This document shows positions 27,812 to 36,183 of a DNA stretch of 64,000 bases, piece by piece. The notes below the pieces were generated by a model. That model did no database searches and was not told the DNA's origin. It saw nothing but the letters and a program-made list of their open reading frames with translations. The position numbers and the translations under genes were made by a program. Location of the stretch: assembly GCA_002413745.1 (NCBI GenBank), contig DHXP01000062.1, positions 53,826-117,825 of the forward strand, written 5' to 3'. Position 1 is the stretch's first letter. Each line of letters starts with the position of its first letter. The stretch is from Flavobacterium sp. UBA5153. GTDB lineage: Bacteria > Bacteroidota > Bacteroidia > Flavobacteriales > Flavobacteriaceae.

Positions 27812-29039
27812 AAGGTGGGTTATTTTTAACTTTTTTTATGGAAAAATAAGTAGTTAACCCAATTCCAATGAATAAAACAATTGCAACAGCAAAAAGTATT
27901 TCATTTATATATGGAATCATGGTATAGCTAAGTGATGCCATACCTTGTACAGCTAATACAATTTCGTTTAATAAAACACCGATGGAAAATAAGAGTACTC
28001 CATATTTTATTTTTTTGGTAATTATTACTAAATGATTTGCATAGATATAAAACAATAAAAATAAGGTAATTATTGCCAAGAAAACCAAGTGTAAATAGGC
28101 AATGACAATTGGTCTGAATCCAAAGGCCAAATGGCTTATAAACGGAACAGTGGAACTCAATTGAAGTAATAATTTTATACTAAGGGCAAAACCTACAAAC
28201 AGCAAAATGTATCGTAATAAAGGAGAATAATTCTCTAAAGAATTCTTTCTTGTTTTTATTAAAATCATAAGGAATTTAAACCATGCAAAAATTTGAATTA
28301 CTGCTGCGGCAACTGTGATTGCATACAGCCAAATGGGTAAATTTAACCAGAGCATTGATAAAAAATAAGCAGGAATGCAGGATAATGCAAATAACTTGAA
28401 TGTAGTTTCATAAAAGGAATGTTCCGTTTTTCGTAGGTTTAAGAAACCAAAAATCAAACCCATACACGCAAAGAAAAACCAACCGTTATATTGAAAATGA
28501 AGATAATAATATACCGACGATAAATAAAAATCTTGAACAAAAACTTTGGTTGCCATCATATAGGCCAAATAAAATGTGCCCAAAGAAGATATGACATTAA
28601 AAAATATAGCGGCCTTAAACCAGTTTTTTGACAATAAATCATTATCAATTAATTTTAAATCTTTGATAAATTGATAACCAAAAACATAAGATACAATTAT
28701 GGAAGCAGTTGAAAATAGTATTGAATACAAGCCATAGCCTTCAATTATAAAGAAAATTAACATGCCGTAAGAACAAATTAAATTGGCAATAATAATTTTT
28801 TTATATTTATTACCTGAAAAATCAGCTATTTTGGTTTGAAGATAATACACCATCAATACCATCAAAGTGTGACTGACCCAGCCGGCAAAAGCAAAATGGG
28901 AATGGGAATGTTGTAGATTTTTTTGTTCAAAATGAGGAAATTCGAAACCTATTTTATAACGCATCAAAACACCAAGTGACGCAACAATACAAAGATTCAA
29001 CAAGGAGAGCTTTAGCCAAAATTTTATGTTCAATTTCAT
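27807..29039 (-). CDS. Polytopic membrane protein, possibly haem-copper-oxidase-like
   Basis: This 410-residue protein has about 12 membrane helices. Helix-associated His residues are prominent: HSHSHFAFAGWVSH near residue 45, YLHFQYNGW around 180 and AYLHLVFL around 315. This pattern is reminiscent of subunit I of haem-copper oxidases/NO reductases or of NnrS, but the full His set of a catalytic centre is not evident. It lies directly downstream of a Crp/Fnr regulator on the same strand and upstream of the fasciclin gene, within the nos region, so a role in NO or copper/haem handling is plausible but unproven. Confidence 0.8.
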   Translation of the reverse strand: MKLNIKFWLKLSLLNLCIVASLGVLMRYKIGFEFPHFEQKNLQHSHSHFAFAGWVSHTLMVLMVYYLQTKIADFSGNKYKKIIIANLICSYGMLIFFIIEGYGLYSILFSTASIIVSYVFGYQFIKDLKLIDNDLLSKNWFKAAIFFNVISSLGTFYLAYMMATKVFVQDFYLSSVYYYLHFQYNGWFFFACMGLIFGFLNLRKTEHSFYETTFKLFALSCIPAYFLSMLWLNLPIWLYAITVAAAVIQIFAWFKFLMILIKTRKNSLENYSPLLRYILLFVGFALSIKLLLQLSSTVPFISHLAFGFRPIVIAYLHLVFLAIITLFLLFYIYANHLVIITKKIKYGVLLFSIGVLLNEIVLAVQGMASLSYTMIPYINEILFAVAIVLFIGIGLTTYFSIKKVKNNPPL

Positions 29040-29130
29040 TTGGAGATATTTATTGTTTTTTATTGGTCAAATGAAATTTGCATGCAACTTCATCGATATT
29101 CGAAATGAATTCGGGTGATGCCCATTTCAT

Positions 29131-29724
29131 TTAATAATATATTTTGTGATTGATGATTTCTACCTTGTTGCAATCACTCAGTTTGGCAAAAGCCCGAATA
29201 ACCGTTTCTACTCTCAAACCCGTATAATTGGCTATTTCCTGACGTGTGTAAGGAATTAAAACCTTGTCATTTGTATTTCCGTATTTTTTCTTGAATGAAT
29301 TTAAAAAAGCGATAATTCTAAACTCGGGTTTTTGATTGATAATTTCTTTTGAAGTTTTTGATTTGGAGTGTATTTTTCTGGCAAGTAAAATCAGGAAGTA
29401 TTTTTGAACAGATGGAGATTCATCAAGAATTTTTAAAAATTTATCCTTTGATAATTTTATAATGGTACTGTCCTGAATTGTTATGGCTTTTGAAGGATAG
29501 GTTTCATCAATAAACAAAGGCGGCTCGCCAAAACCATCTCCGTTACAGAAAATTCCTTGCGTAAACTCTTTTCCTTCGTCATTGGAATTGTACATTCTGA
29601 CACTTCCGTCCAAGATTTGGTAATAAAAAAGGGCTGCTTCGTCTTCATCAAAAACAATTTCATTTTTTTTGTATTTTTTTGCAACCGCACCCCAAGAATA
29701 AAGTAAATCTAGATCTATTTGCAT
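29131..29724 (-). CDS. Crp/Fnr family transcriptional regulator (NnrR/DNR-like)
   Basis: This 197-residue protein has an N-terminal cyclic-nucleotide-binding-type sensor domain (about 10-120) and a C-terminal winged helix with YTRQEIANYTGLRVETVIRAF; the E-T-V-x-R of the recognition helix is the type that reads TGA half-sites. It lacks the N-terminal Cys cluster of FNR, so it is not an Fe-S oxygen sensor of that class; NnrR/DNR-type (NO, haem) sensing is the likely alternative. It lies between the nos and copper-uptake genes and is the best candidate to bind the TATGATTNNAATCATA sites in this window. Confidence 0.9.
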   Translation of the reverse strand: MQIDLDLLYSWGAVAKKYKKNEIVFDEDEAALFYYQILDGSVRMYNSNDEGKEFTQGIFCNGDGFGEPPLFIDETYPSKAITIQDSTIIKLSKDKFLKILDESPSVQKYFLILLARKIHSKSKTSKEIINQKPEFRIIAFLNSFKKKYGNTNDKVLIPYTRQEIANYTGLRVETVIRAFAKLSDCNKVEIINHKIYY

Positions 29725-29817
29725 AACTGATTTTGGATGATTTATGTATTTTTTTGCAATTTACGTGGCAAATACAAGTAACGGCCACAAATTTAATTTT
29801 TATAAAGTTAAAAAAAA

Positions 29818-29833
29818 TATGACCGAAATCATA
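29818..29833 (+). promoter_or_regulatory. Crp/Fnr-type operator upstream of the copper-linked genes
   Basis: TATGACCGAAATCATA keeps TATGA/TCATA with TGA-N6-TCA spacing. TATCTTTG, a full TAnnTTTG -7 match, starts at 29856, 30.5 bases from the centre. The GTG start of the small gene follows 5 bases later, so its message may be nearly leaderless. The site is also 94 bases upstream of the divergent Crp/Fnr gene. Confidence 0.75.
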
Positions 29834-29867
29834 GAAATAATTTTAAACGAAGCTTTATCTTTGCATT

Positions 29868-30242
29868 GTGAAAAAAACAATACTCATATTTGCGTTGTTC
29901 ATGTTGTTAAAACCATTACTTCCGGTTGTAGAATATGTCATTAATTATGAATATATTTCAGAAGTTCTTTGTGTTAATAAAGACAAACCAAAAATGCATT
30001 GTAATGGTAAATGTCATTTAATGAAAGAACTTGCCAAAGCTTCAGAAAACGAAAAACCCATATCTTCTGATAAAAAAAATGCATCCCAAGAATTTGAAGT
30101 GCTATTTTTTGAGGAAATCAAATCATTCAAAATTTCACCAATTTATTTTCACATTAAAGAAAAGGTCAATACTAACTATTCAAACTTATACTTTCATATG
30201 AATAGTGACTCGGTGTTCCATCCTCCCACAATTCTTTCTTAA
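29868..30242 (+). CDS. Small exported CNGKC protein
   Basis: This 124-residue protein starts with GTG and has a hydrophobic N-terminus (KKTILIFALFMLLKPLLPVV) followed by VLCVNKDKPKMHCNGKCHLMKEL, with three Cys, two His and two Met residues that could bind copper. The remainder is Lys/Ser-rich. I do not recognise a named family; similar short CNGKC proteins occur in Bacteroidota beside TonB receptors. It precedes a lipoprotein and an OprC-like receptor and has its own Crp/Fnr-type operator, so a role in copper handling for NosZ is a reasonable inference. Confidence 0.75.
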   Translation: MKKTILIFALFMLLKPLLPVVEYVINYEYISEVLCVNKDKPKMHCNGKCHLMKELAKASENEKPISSDKKNASQEFEVLFFEEIKSFKISPIYFHIKEKVNTNYSNLYFHMNSDSVFHPPTILS

Positions 30243-30324
30243 ATTTTCAAGTTTTAACTGTACTTTTTTCGATAAAAACAATGTCGAAACGGGTGCTTAT
30301 TATCAAATTTATAAAAAACATAAA

Positions 30325-31164
30325 ATGAAATTTTTAAGAATAGTATCATTGGTTGTACTAACCATTTTTACTTCATGTACTTCAAACACTGAAATTCCAA
30401 CCGTTGATGAATTATATGGATTAACAAAAATACAAGAAATCTCAAACGACACCCACACAGTGGAACTTTATTCAGCAACAGGAACTTTACAACAAGGTCA
30501 TAATGCAATTTCTCTGCGAATTAAAAACAAAACCACTAATGAATACGAAAAAAACGCTACGATTGCATGGGCTCCTTTAATGCAGATGACCTCAACGCAA
30601 CATGCCTGTCCGTTTTCATCAGTCTCAAAAACTCCGGCAAAGGAAACTTTATACAGTGGGTACATCGTTTTTCAAATGGCTGAAAACACTATGGAACATT
30701 GGGGACTAACCATAAATTATACCATTAATGGTGTTAGTTATACTGCGAACAGTCAAATTAGTGTTCCTGCTTCTGTAAAACAAAGAGTGACAACTTTTAC
30801 GGGAACGGATGGTACAAAATATGTCTTGGCACTAATTGAACCGCTAAATCCAAAAGTGGCTACAAACGACATGACTGTTGGGGTTTATAAAATGCAAGAC
30901 ATGATGAATTTCCCAATCGTCAACAATTATAAAGTTAAAATTGATCCAAGAATGCCAAGTATGGGAAATCACGGTTCACCCAATAATGTAGATTTAACAC
31001 AATCTGTTTCTGACAACTTATATCACGGAAAATTATCCCTTACCATGACGGGTTTGTGGAAAATTAACCTGCAACTTTTAAATTCAGCTAATGAAGTTTT
31101 GAAAGGCGAAACTGTTACAGATGCTGTTCCCGCGAGCAGTATATATTTTGAAATAGAATTTTAA
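30325..31164 (+). CDS. Lipoprotein with FixH/YtkA-like beta domains
   Basis: This 279-residue protein has a lipoprotein signal (VLTIFTSCTSN) and two beta-rich modules that resemble YtkA/FixH-type domains (LQQGHNAISLRIKNK; SMGNHGSPNNVDL, GLWKINLQLL). Met/His-rich stretches (APLMQMTSTQHACPF, AENTMEHWG, MPSMGNHGSP) could bind Cu(I). The ATG at 30325 gives a proper lipoprotein signal; the frame is open further upstream into the preceding gene. It lies between the CNGKC protein and the OprC-like receptor and probably passes metal between them. The assignment is by pattern only. Confidence 0.8.
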   Translation: MKFLRIVSLVVLTIFTSCTSNTEIPTVDELYGLTKIQEISNDTHTVELYSATGTLQQGHNAISLRIKNKTTNEYEKNATIAWAPLMQMTSTQHACPFSSVSKTPAKETLYSGYIVFQMAENTMEHWGLTINYTINGVSYTANSQISVPASVKQRVTTFTGTDGTKYVLALIEPLNPKVATNDMTVGVYKMQDMMNFPIVNNYKVKIDPRMPSMGNHGSPNNVDLTQSVSDNLYHGKLSLTMTGLWKINLQLLNSANEVLKGETVTDAVPASSIYFEIEF

Positions 31165-31179
31165 TTCTATTCTATAATT

Positions 31180-31223
31180 AAAAAAGGTCAAAATATTTTT
31201 ATAAAGAATTTTTGGCCTTTTTA
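31180..31223 (+). terminator. Terminator or attenuator before the TonB receptor
   Basis: AAAAAAGGTCAAAAAT-like sequence pairs with ATTTTTGGCCTTTTT with a small bulge, followed by an A/T run. It lies 16 bases after the lipoprotein stop and 15 bases before the receptor start. Confidence 0.6.
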
Positions 31224-31237
31224 AAATTTTTTCTATC

Positions 31238-33235
31238 ATGAAAAAGATTTCATCGCTTTTATTAATATATTTTTTAGTTTCATCAACACTTTTTGCACAA
31301 GAGAAATCCAAAGATACTATTGTTCCAAAAACGCTTGATGAAGTGATTGTGATTGGCAAAAAATTACAATTATTCCAAAAACAAGCCAAACCACTAGCCA
31401 CAATAGACGACTATTTGCAGCAGTCAGCCAAAGTTGATATGATTAAAAGAGGCGGTTATGCTTGGGAGCCAATGATTAACAGCATGACTACCGAAAGAAC
31501 TTTGATAACCATAGATGGAATGCGCATTTTTGGGGCTTGTACCGATAAAATGGATCCAATAACTTCCTATGTTGAGGTTTCCAATTTATCAGAAGCTACT
31601 ATAAAATCAGGCCAACAAGGCGGTTGTCATGGCGCGACGATTGGAGGATCAATTGATTTAAAAAGAAACCGAAGCGGATTTACAAATTTAGGTTGGGGCA
31701 CTTCCTTAAATACAGGTTTCGAAACCAACAGCAAACAAAAAATCTTCGGTTCGGCCATTAATTATGCCGGTAGTGCATTTTATATCGATACCGATTTTAT
31801 GTTTCGTGATGCCGATAATTATACCGCAGGAAAGGGTCAGGAAGTTTTGTTTTCGCAGTTCAGGAAATTCAATATTTCGACAACTTCAGGTTTTTCTTTT
31901 GATAAAAATAAGCTGATGGAAGCTTCGATTATCTACGATAAAGCCACTAATGTTGGCTATCCTGCGCTACCGATGGACGTTTCTTTAGCGGAGGCGTTAA
32001 TCACTTCCCTGAAATTTGAATATGTTCCAAAATCCTCCAAAATCGAAAATTGGGAAACCAAAATATACTACAATACCATCACCCACAGAATGGATGACAC
32101 CAAACGGCCATTTGTTCCCATTCACATGGATATGCCGGGTTGGAGCGATACTTCTGGGTTTTATTCAAAGGCAAAAGGGGTTTTTGAAAAGCATCATTTT
32201 CTGGTTGATTTGAATTCGTTTTACAATCGTTCCATTGCCGAAATGACGATGTATCCTGCCGATTCCAATGAAAAACTAATGTTTATGTACACTTGGCCCG
32301 ACGTGAAAACGTTGTATAGCGCCTTATTTTTAGAGGATAATATTGCGTTGAATTACCATTCGAGTTTGAAATTTTCAGCAAGCTTGGCAAACCACTTTAA
32401 CAAAGTTGCCAGCGAATTGGGTTTGGAAAGTTTGCAGATTTTTTATCCCGATATGAAAAACAGCAAAAACCGAATTTTAAAAAGTATTTCTTCCAATTAT
32501 TTATATGATGTAAATGGATTTTCGTATGGTTTTGGATTGGCTTTTGGCGAGCGGGCTCCATCGGTTTCTGAAGGATATGGATTTTATTTGTTCAATAGTT
32601 TTGATCGATACGATTATATTGGAAACCCAGGATTAAACAATGAAAAATCGTTAGAAGGGAATCTTTCCGTTGGATATAAAACCGAAAAAATAAGCACAAA
32701 AATTTCGTCATCCTATTTTCATATTTCCAATTATATTGTTGGCAAACCAGACCCAACTTTAATCCCGATGACTATTGGCGCAAGCGGTGTAAAAATCTAT
32801 ACGGCGCTGGATTATGCAACGGTTTTCAATACAGATTTGAATCTGGAATACCAATTTTCAACTGATTTTAAATGGAAAGGACAATTGGTTTACAGTTATG
32901 GGAAAGACTTCGAAAAAAGAAATTTACCTTTCATAAGTCCGTTGCGGTATTCGTCTTCCTTGAATTATAAAAAAGAGAATTTCTCATCGGAAATTGCCGT
33001 TCAGGGAAATGCAACCCAAACGCAATACAGTCCGTTTTATGGGGAAGACAGAACTCCCGATTATGCTGTTTTGAATTTTGATACGGGATATTCATTTCAT
33101 TTAGATAAAAGCAAATGGAATATTCATGCAGGAATAGAGAATATTTTGGACACGTATTATTCCACTTTTTCAGATTGGAACAACATTCCCAGAAAAGGAA
33201 GAAATTTCTTTTTGAATATGGAATTTAGGTATTAA
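31238..33235 (+). CDS. OprC/NosA-like copper TonB-dependent receptor
   Basis: This 665-residue outer-membrane protein has a signal peptide (about 1-20), a TonB box/plug start (TLDEVIVIGKK) and a 22-strand-type barrel ending in FFLNMEFRY with the terminal aromatic. The plug contains CTDKMDP (Cys101-x3-Met105) and the barrel THRMDD (His283-x-Met285). In Pseudomonas OprC, copper is bound by a CxxxM plus HxM site in the matching regions; NosA of Pseudomonas stutzeri is its orthologue and is needed for N2O reductase. The position beside nos supports copper import for NosZ. Metal preference is inferred from these residues. Confidence 0.85.
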   Translation: MKKISSLLLIYFLVSSTLFAQEKSKDTIVPKTLDEVIVIGKKLQLFQKQAKPLATIDDYLQQSAKVDMIKRGGYAWEPMINSMTTERTLITIDGMRIFGACTDKMDPITSYVEVSNLSEATIKSGQQGGCHGATIGGSIDLKRNRSGFTNLGWGTSLNTGFETNSKQKIFGSAINYAGSAFYIDTDFMFRDADNYTAGKGQEVLFSQFRKFNISTTSGFSFDKNKLMEASIIYDKATNVGYPALPMDVSLAEALITSLKFEYVPKSSKIENWETKIYYNTITHRMDDTKRPFVPIHMDMPGWSDTSGFYSKAKGVFEKHHFLVDLNSFYNRSIAEMTMYPADSNEKLMFMYTWPDVKTLYSALFLEDNIALNYHSSLKFSASLANHFNKVASELGLESLQIFYPDMKNSKNRILKSISSNYLYDVNGFSYGFGLAFGERAPSVSEGYGFYLFNSFDRYDYIGNPGLNNEKSLEGNLSVGYKTEKISTKISSSYFHISNYIVGKPDPTLIPMTIGASGVKIYTALDYATVFNTDLNLEYQFSTDFKWKGQLVYSYGKDFEKRNLPFISPLRYSSSLNYKKENFSSEIAVQGNATQTQYSPFYGEDRTPDYAVLNFDTGYSFHLDKSKWNIHAGIENILDTYYSTFSDWNNIPRKGRNFFLNMEFRY

Positions 33236-33240
33236 CCCAT

Positions 33241-34761
33241 TTAAATTTTCACAAAACCACCACGATTTTCATTTCTTTCTATCGATTGTTGAACGATTAA
33301 TTTACCAATGATTATCAAGTTATACAATTCCCATAAATTGGAAGTGACTTGGTAATTTTTTGTTTTTTCTTCTATTTCATCTTGCCAAAGATTCAATTGT
33401 TTTTTGGCTGTAATCAAATCAGTATCGTTACGGACGATTCCGGCATTTTGGCGCATCAAGAGCTGTAATTCAGCTTTCATTTTGTCAATGTATTCGGAAT
33501 CCACAATAGGTTTTTCGATCAATTTCCAGTCTGTAACTGTACCAATGAATTGGCTTTTTTCGAAAGAAGTGTCCGTCAAATAATTATATATTTTGTCGGA
33601 ATACACCAAGGCTTCCAATAAAGAATTTGATGCCAAACGGTTGGCGCCGTGTAAACCGGTTCGAGAACATTCGCCACAAGCAAATAAATTTTCTACGGAA
33701 GTTTTCCCGGTTTTATCAACCACAATTCCTCCGCAAAGATAATGTTGTGCCGGAACCACGGGAATCCAATCTTTCGCAATGTCTATTCCAACGCTTTTGC
33801 AACGTTCGTAAATCATTGGGAAATGTTTGATAAAAGCATCCAAATCTAAATGGGTACAATCCAAATAAACGCAATCGTCGCCACTTTTCTTGAGTTCTAA
33901 ATCGATGCTTTGCGAAACAATATCACGCGAAGCCAAATCGCCTCTTTTATCATAATCCAGCATAAATCGATGGCCGTTTTTGGTACGTAAATAAGCGCCA
34001 AAACCACGAACTGCTTCCGAAATCAGGAACGAGGTTCCGGTGGAAGCATCATACAAGGCCGTTGGATGAAATTGAATAAATTCCATTTCTTTGATATCCG
34101 CCTTTGCACGGAAAGCCATCGCAATTCCATCTCCCGTAGCAATTACCGGGTTTGTGGTATGGCCGTAAAGATGACCAATTCCGCCAGTGGCAAGCAAAGT
34201 AAAATCTGATTGAAAGGTGAGTATTTCTTTTGTTTTTTGATCCAAAACATAAGCCCCCAAACACCGATTGTTTTCAGTGATTAAGTCAAATGCAAAATGA
34301 TGGTCTAAAACTGTAATGTTCTTTTTTTGATGTACTTGGTTCAGAATGGCACGTTCAATTTCTTGACCAGTTTGGTCTTTATGATGAACTACCCTGTTTT
34401 CTGAATGGCCGCCTTCTTTGCCTAAATCCAAAGTTCCTTTGACGTTTTTGTCAAATTTTGCACCCCATTCTATGAGTTCTTTTAATCGTTTTGGTCCTTC
34501 AGAAATGACCATTTCGACCACGGATTTATCGCACAATCCATCACCACAAATTAAGGTGTCGTCAATGTGTTTTTGGTAAGAATCGCCATCTTTGTCAGTG
34601 ACAATGGCGATGCCGCCTTGCGCATATTTGGTGTTTGATTCGTCTTCGCTGGCTTTGGTGACGATGGTGACCTTTTTGTCGGGAAATTGCTCTGCAATTT
34701 TTGCGGCAAAAGTCAATCCTGCGACGCCAGAGCCTATGATTAAGTAATTGGTGTGGATCAT
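33241..34761 (-). CDS. nadB: L-aspartate oxidase
   Basis: This 506-residue flavoenzyme oxidises L-aspartate to iminoaspartate, the first step of de novo NAD synthesis, and can use fumarate instead of O2. The FAD-binding start is IIGSGVAGLTFA; TKYAQGGIA, HHKDQTGQEIERA, EFIQFHPTALY and the GLHGANRLASNSLLEALVY block are typical. Its start overlaps the nadA stop by one base (TAATG), so the two enzymes are coupled. It converges with the TonB receptor gene 5 bases away. Confidence 0.97.
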   Translation of the reverse strand: MIHTNYLIIGSGVAGLTFAAKIAEQFPDKKVTIVTKASEDESNTKYAQGGIAIVTDKDGDSYQKHIDDTLICGDGLCDKSVVEMVISEGPKRLKELIEWGAKFDKNVKGTLDLGKEGGHSENRVVHHKDQTGQEIERAILNQVHQKKNITVLDHHFAFDLITENNRCLGAYVLDQKTKEILTFQSDFTLLATGGIGHLYGHTTNPVIATGDGIAMAFRAKADIKEMEFIQFHPTALYDASTGTSFLISEAVRGFGAYLRTKNGHRFMLDYDKRGDLASRDIVSQSIDLELKKSGDDCVYLDCTHLDLDAFIKHFPMIYERCKSVGIDIAKDWIPVVPAQHYLCGGIVVDKTGKTSVENLFACGECSRTGLHGANRLASNSLLEALVYSDKIYNYLTDTSFEKSQFIGTVTDWKLIEKPIVDSEYIDKMKAELQLLMRQNAGIVRNDTDLITAKKQLNLWQDEIEEKTKNYQVTSNLWELYNLIIIGKLIVQQSIERNENRGGFVKI

Positions 34762-35690
34762 TATTTTGATAATTCAAGCATTCGTTCAATAGGAATCAGT
34801 GCTTTTTTCATAATATCGGCAGGAACGTTAATTTCTGGACTTTCATTGAGCAAACAGTCGTACACTTTTTGCAAGGTGTTCATTTTCATATATCCACATT
34901 CGCTACAGGCACAGGTGTTGTCCTCTTCAGCTGGTGCCGGAATTAATATTTTATCGGGAACTTCCTGCTGCATTTTATGAAGAATTCCGGCCTCGGTGGC
35001 AACAATAAATTTCTTGCTTGGATCGGTTTTTACAAACTCGATCATCCCGGCTGTAGAACCTATGTAAGCTGCGGTTTTCAGGATATGGGTTTCTGATTCT
35101 GGATGTGCGATGATTTTGGCATCGGGATTTTTTTTGTAAAGTGCAATCAATTTATCCAATGAAAAAGCCTCATGAACAACACATGAACCGTCCCAAAGCA
35201 ACATGTCCCGTCCTGTTTTTTGGCTTACATATTTACCTAAATTTTTGTCTGGCGCGAAAATGATCGGAGTATCTTTTGGTATCGATTCCACGATTTTTAC
35301 GGCATTGGATGAAGTGCAAACAATGTCGCTCAACGCTTTGACTTCGGCTGAACAATTTATGTAAGTGATAACAACATGGTCGGGATGCGCATCAATAAAT
35401 TTCTTAAACAAATCTGGAGGACAGGAGTCAGCAAGGGAGCAACCCGCCTTTAAGTCGGGTAGAATTACTTTTTTGGTTGGATTCAAAATTTTTGCTGTTT
35501 CGGCCATAAAATGAACTCCTGCGAAAAGGATGATATCCGCATCCACTTTCATTGCTTCTTGCGACAATCCCAAACTATCACCCACATAATCCGCAACATC
35601 CTGAATATCGGCTTCTTGATAATAATGGGCCAAAATAACCGCATTTTTCTCTTTCTTTAGTTCTAATATTCGCTCTTTAAGACTTTTCAT
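34761..35690 (-). CDS. nadA: Quinolinate synthase
   Basis: This 309-residue Fe-S enzyme condenses iminoaspartate with dihydroxyacetone phosphate to quinolinate. The three cluster Cys residues of the family are visible in [23 protein letters not shown] and [12 protein letters not shown] regions, and [19 protein letters not shown] marks the N-terminus. It is translated first in a nadA-nadB operon. Full length. Confidence 0.97.
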   Translation of the reverse strand: MKSLKERILELKKEKNAVILAHYYQEADIQDVADYVGDSLGLSQEAMKVDADIILFAGVHFMAETAKILNPTKKVILPDLKAGCSLADSCPPDLFKKFIDAHPDHVVITYINCSAEVKALSDIVCTSSNAVKIVESIPKDTPIIFAPDKNLGKYVSQKTGRDMLLWDGSCVVHEAFSLDKLIALYKKNPDAKIIAHPESETHILKTAAYIGSTAGMIEFVKTDPSKKFIVATEAGILHKMQQEVPDKILIPAPAEEDNTCACSECGYMKMNTLQKVYDCLLNESPEINVPADIMKKALIPIERMLELSK

Positions 35691-36183
35691 TCTTCAATCT
35701 ATTTTAACATTCTTGTTTTTAAACACTATTTTAGTGCAGGCAGAAAATAATGTTTTCACAAAGATACACTTATTTAAAAAATAAAATGATTATCTTTAAA
35801 GTTACTAAAGACAAAAAAACACATAGAATAAAGAAAAAAAGAAGTTCATGGAAAATGTTTTTTACTTCGTCCGTCCAGCCTTTGGTTTTGGGGTACAATG
35901 TCTAAGAAATCTAGGGAAAAGTAAAACTCCTTAAAGCATTGAATATGAAATCTATGTTTAAAAAAGTCACGAAATATTGTTTAAGTATTAATGGGGGCAA
36001 TTATGCAAACAATAAAATTATTTTAATTTTATTGGGTTTTTACGTTACTCTTAATTGGTGAGATAGTTTTAAAGCTTAAAAGTGTTTGCTATAAGAGCTT
36101 AAAGTTATGATAATTATCAGGTTTTATATTAATGAATTTCACGATATTTGTCGTTTATATTTATAATTAATTTATTTTAGTGC
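35691..36183. other. Intergenic region upstream of the 604-residue gene
   Basis: This 493-base region separates the divergent genes nadA and the gene at 36184. I see no gene. It contains the TGA-N6-TCA palindrome at 36106-36121 and a GATATTTG -7-like element at 36143. Confidence 0.6.
36106..36121 (+). promoter_or_regulatory. Crp/Fnr-type operator of the 604-residue gene
   Basis: TATGATAATTATCAGG contains the 12-base palindrome TGATAATTATCA, with TGA-N6-TCA spacing. The TTTG of the -7-like GATATTTG begins at 36147, exactly 33.5 bases from the centre, as in nos and narK. The outer right arm (GG) departs from consensus. Confidence 0.6.

Noticed and set aside
31084-31401. 105-codon minus-strand frame across the start of the TonB receptor
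   Set aside because: It covers a terminator-like hairpin and the receptor signal peptide; no family match.
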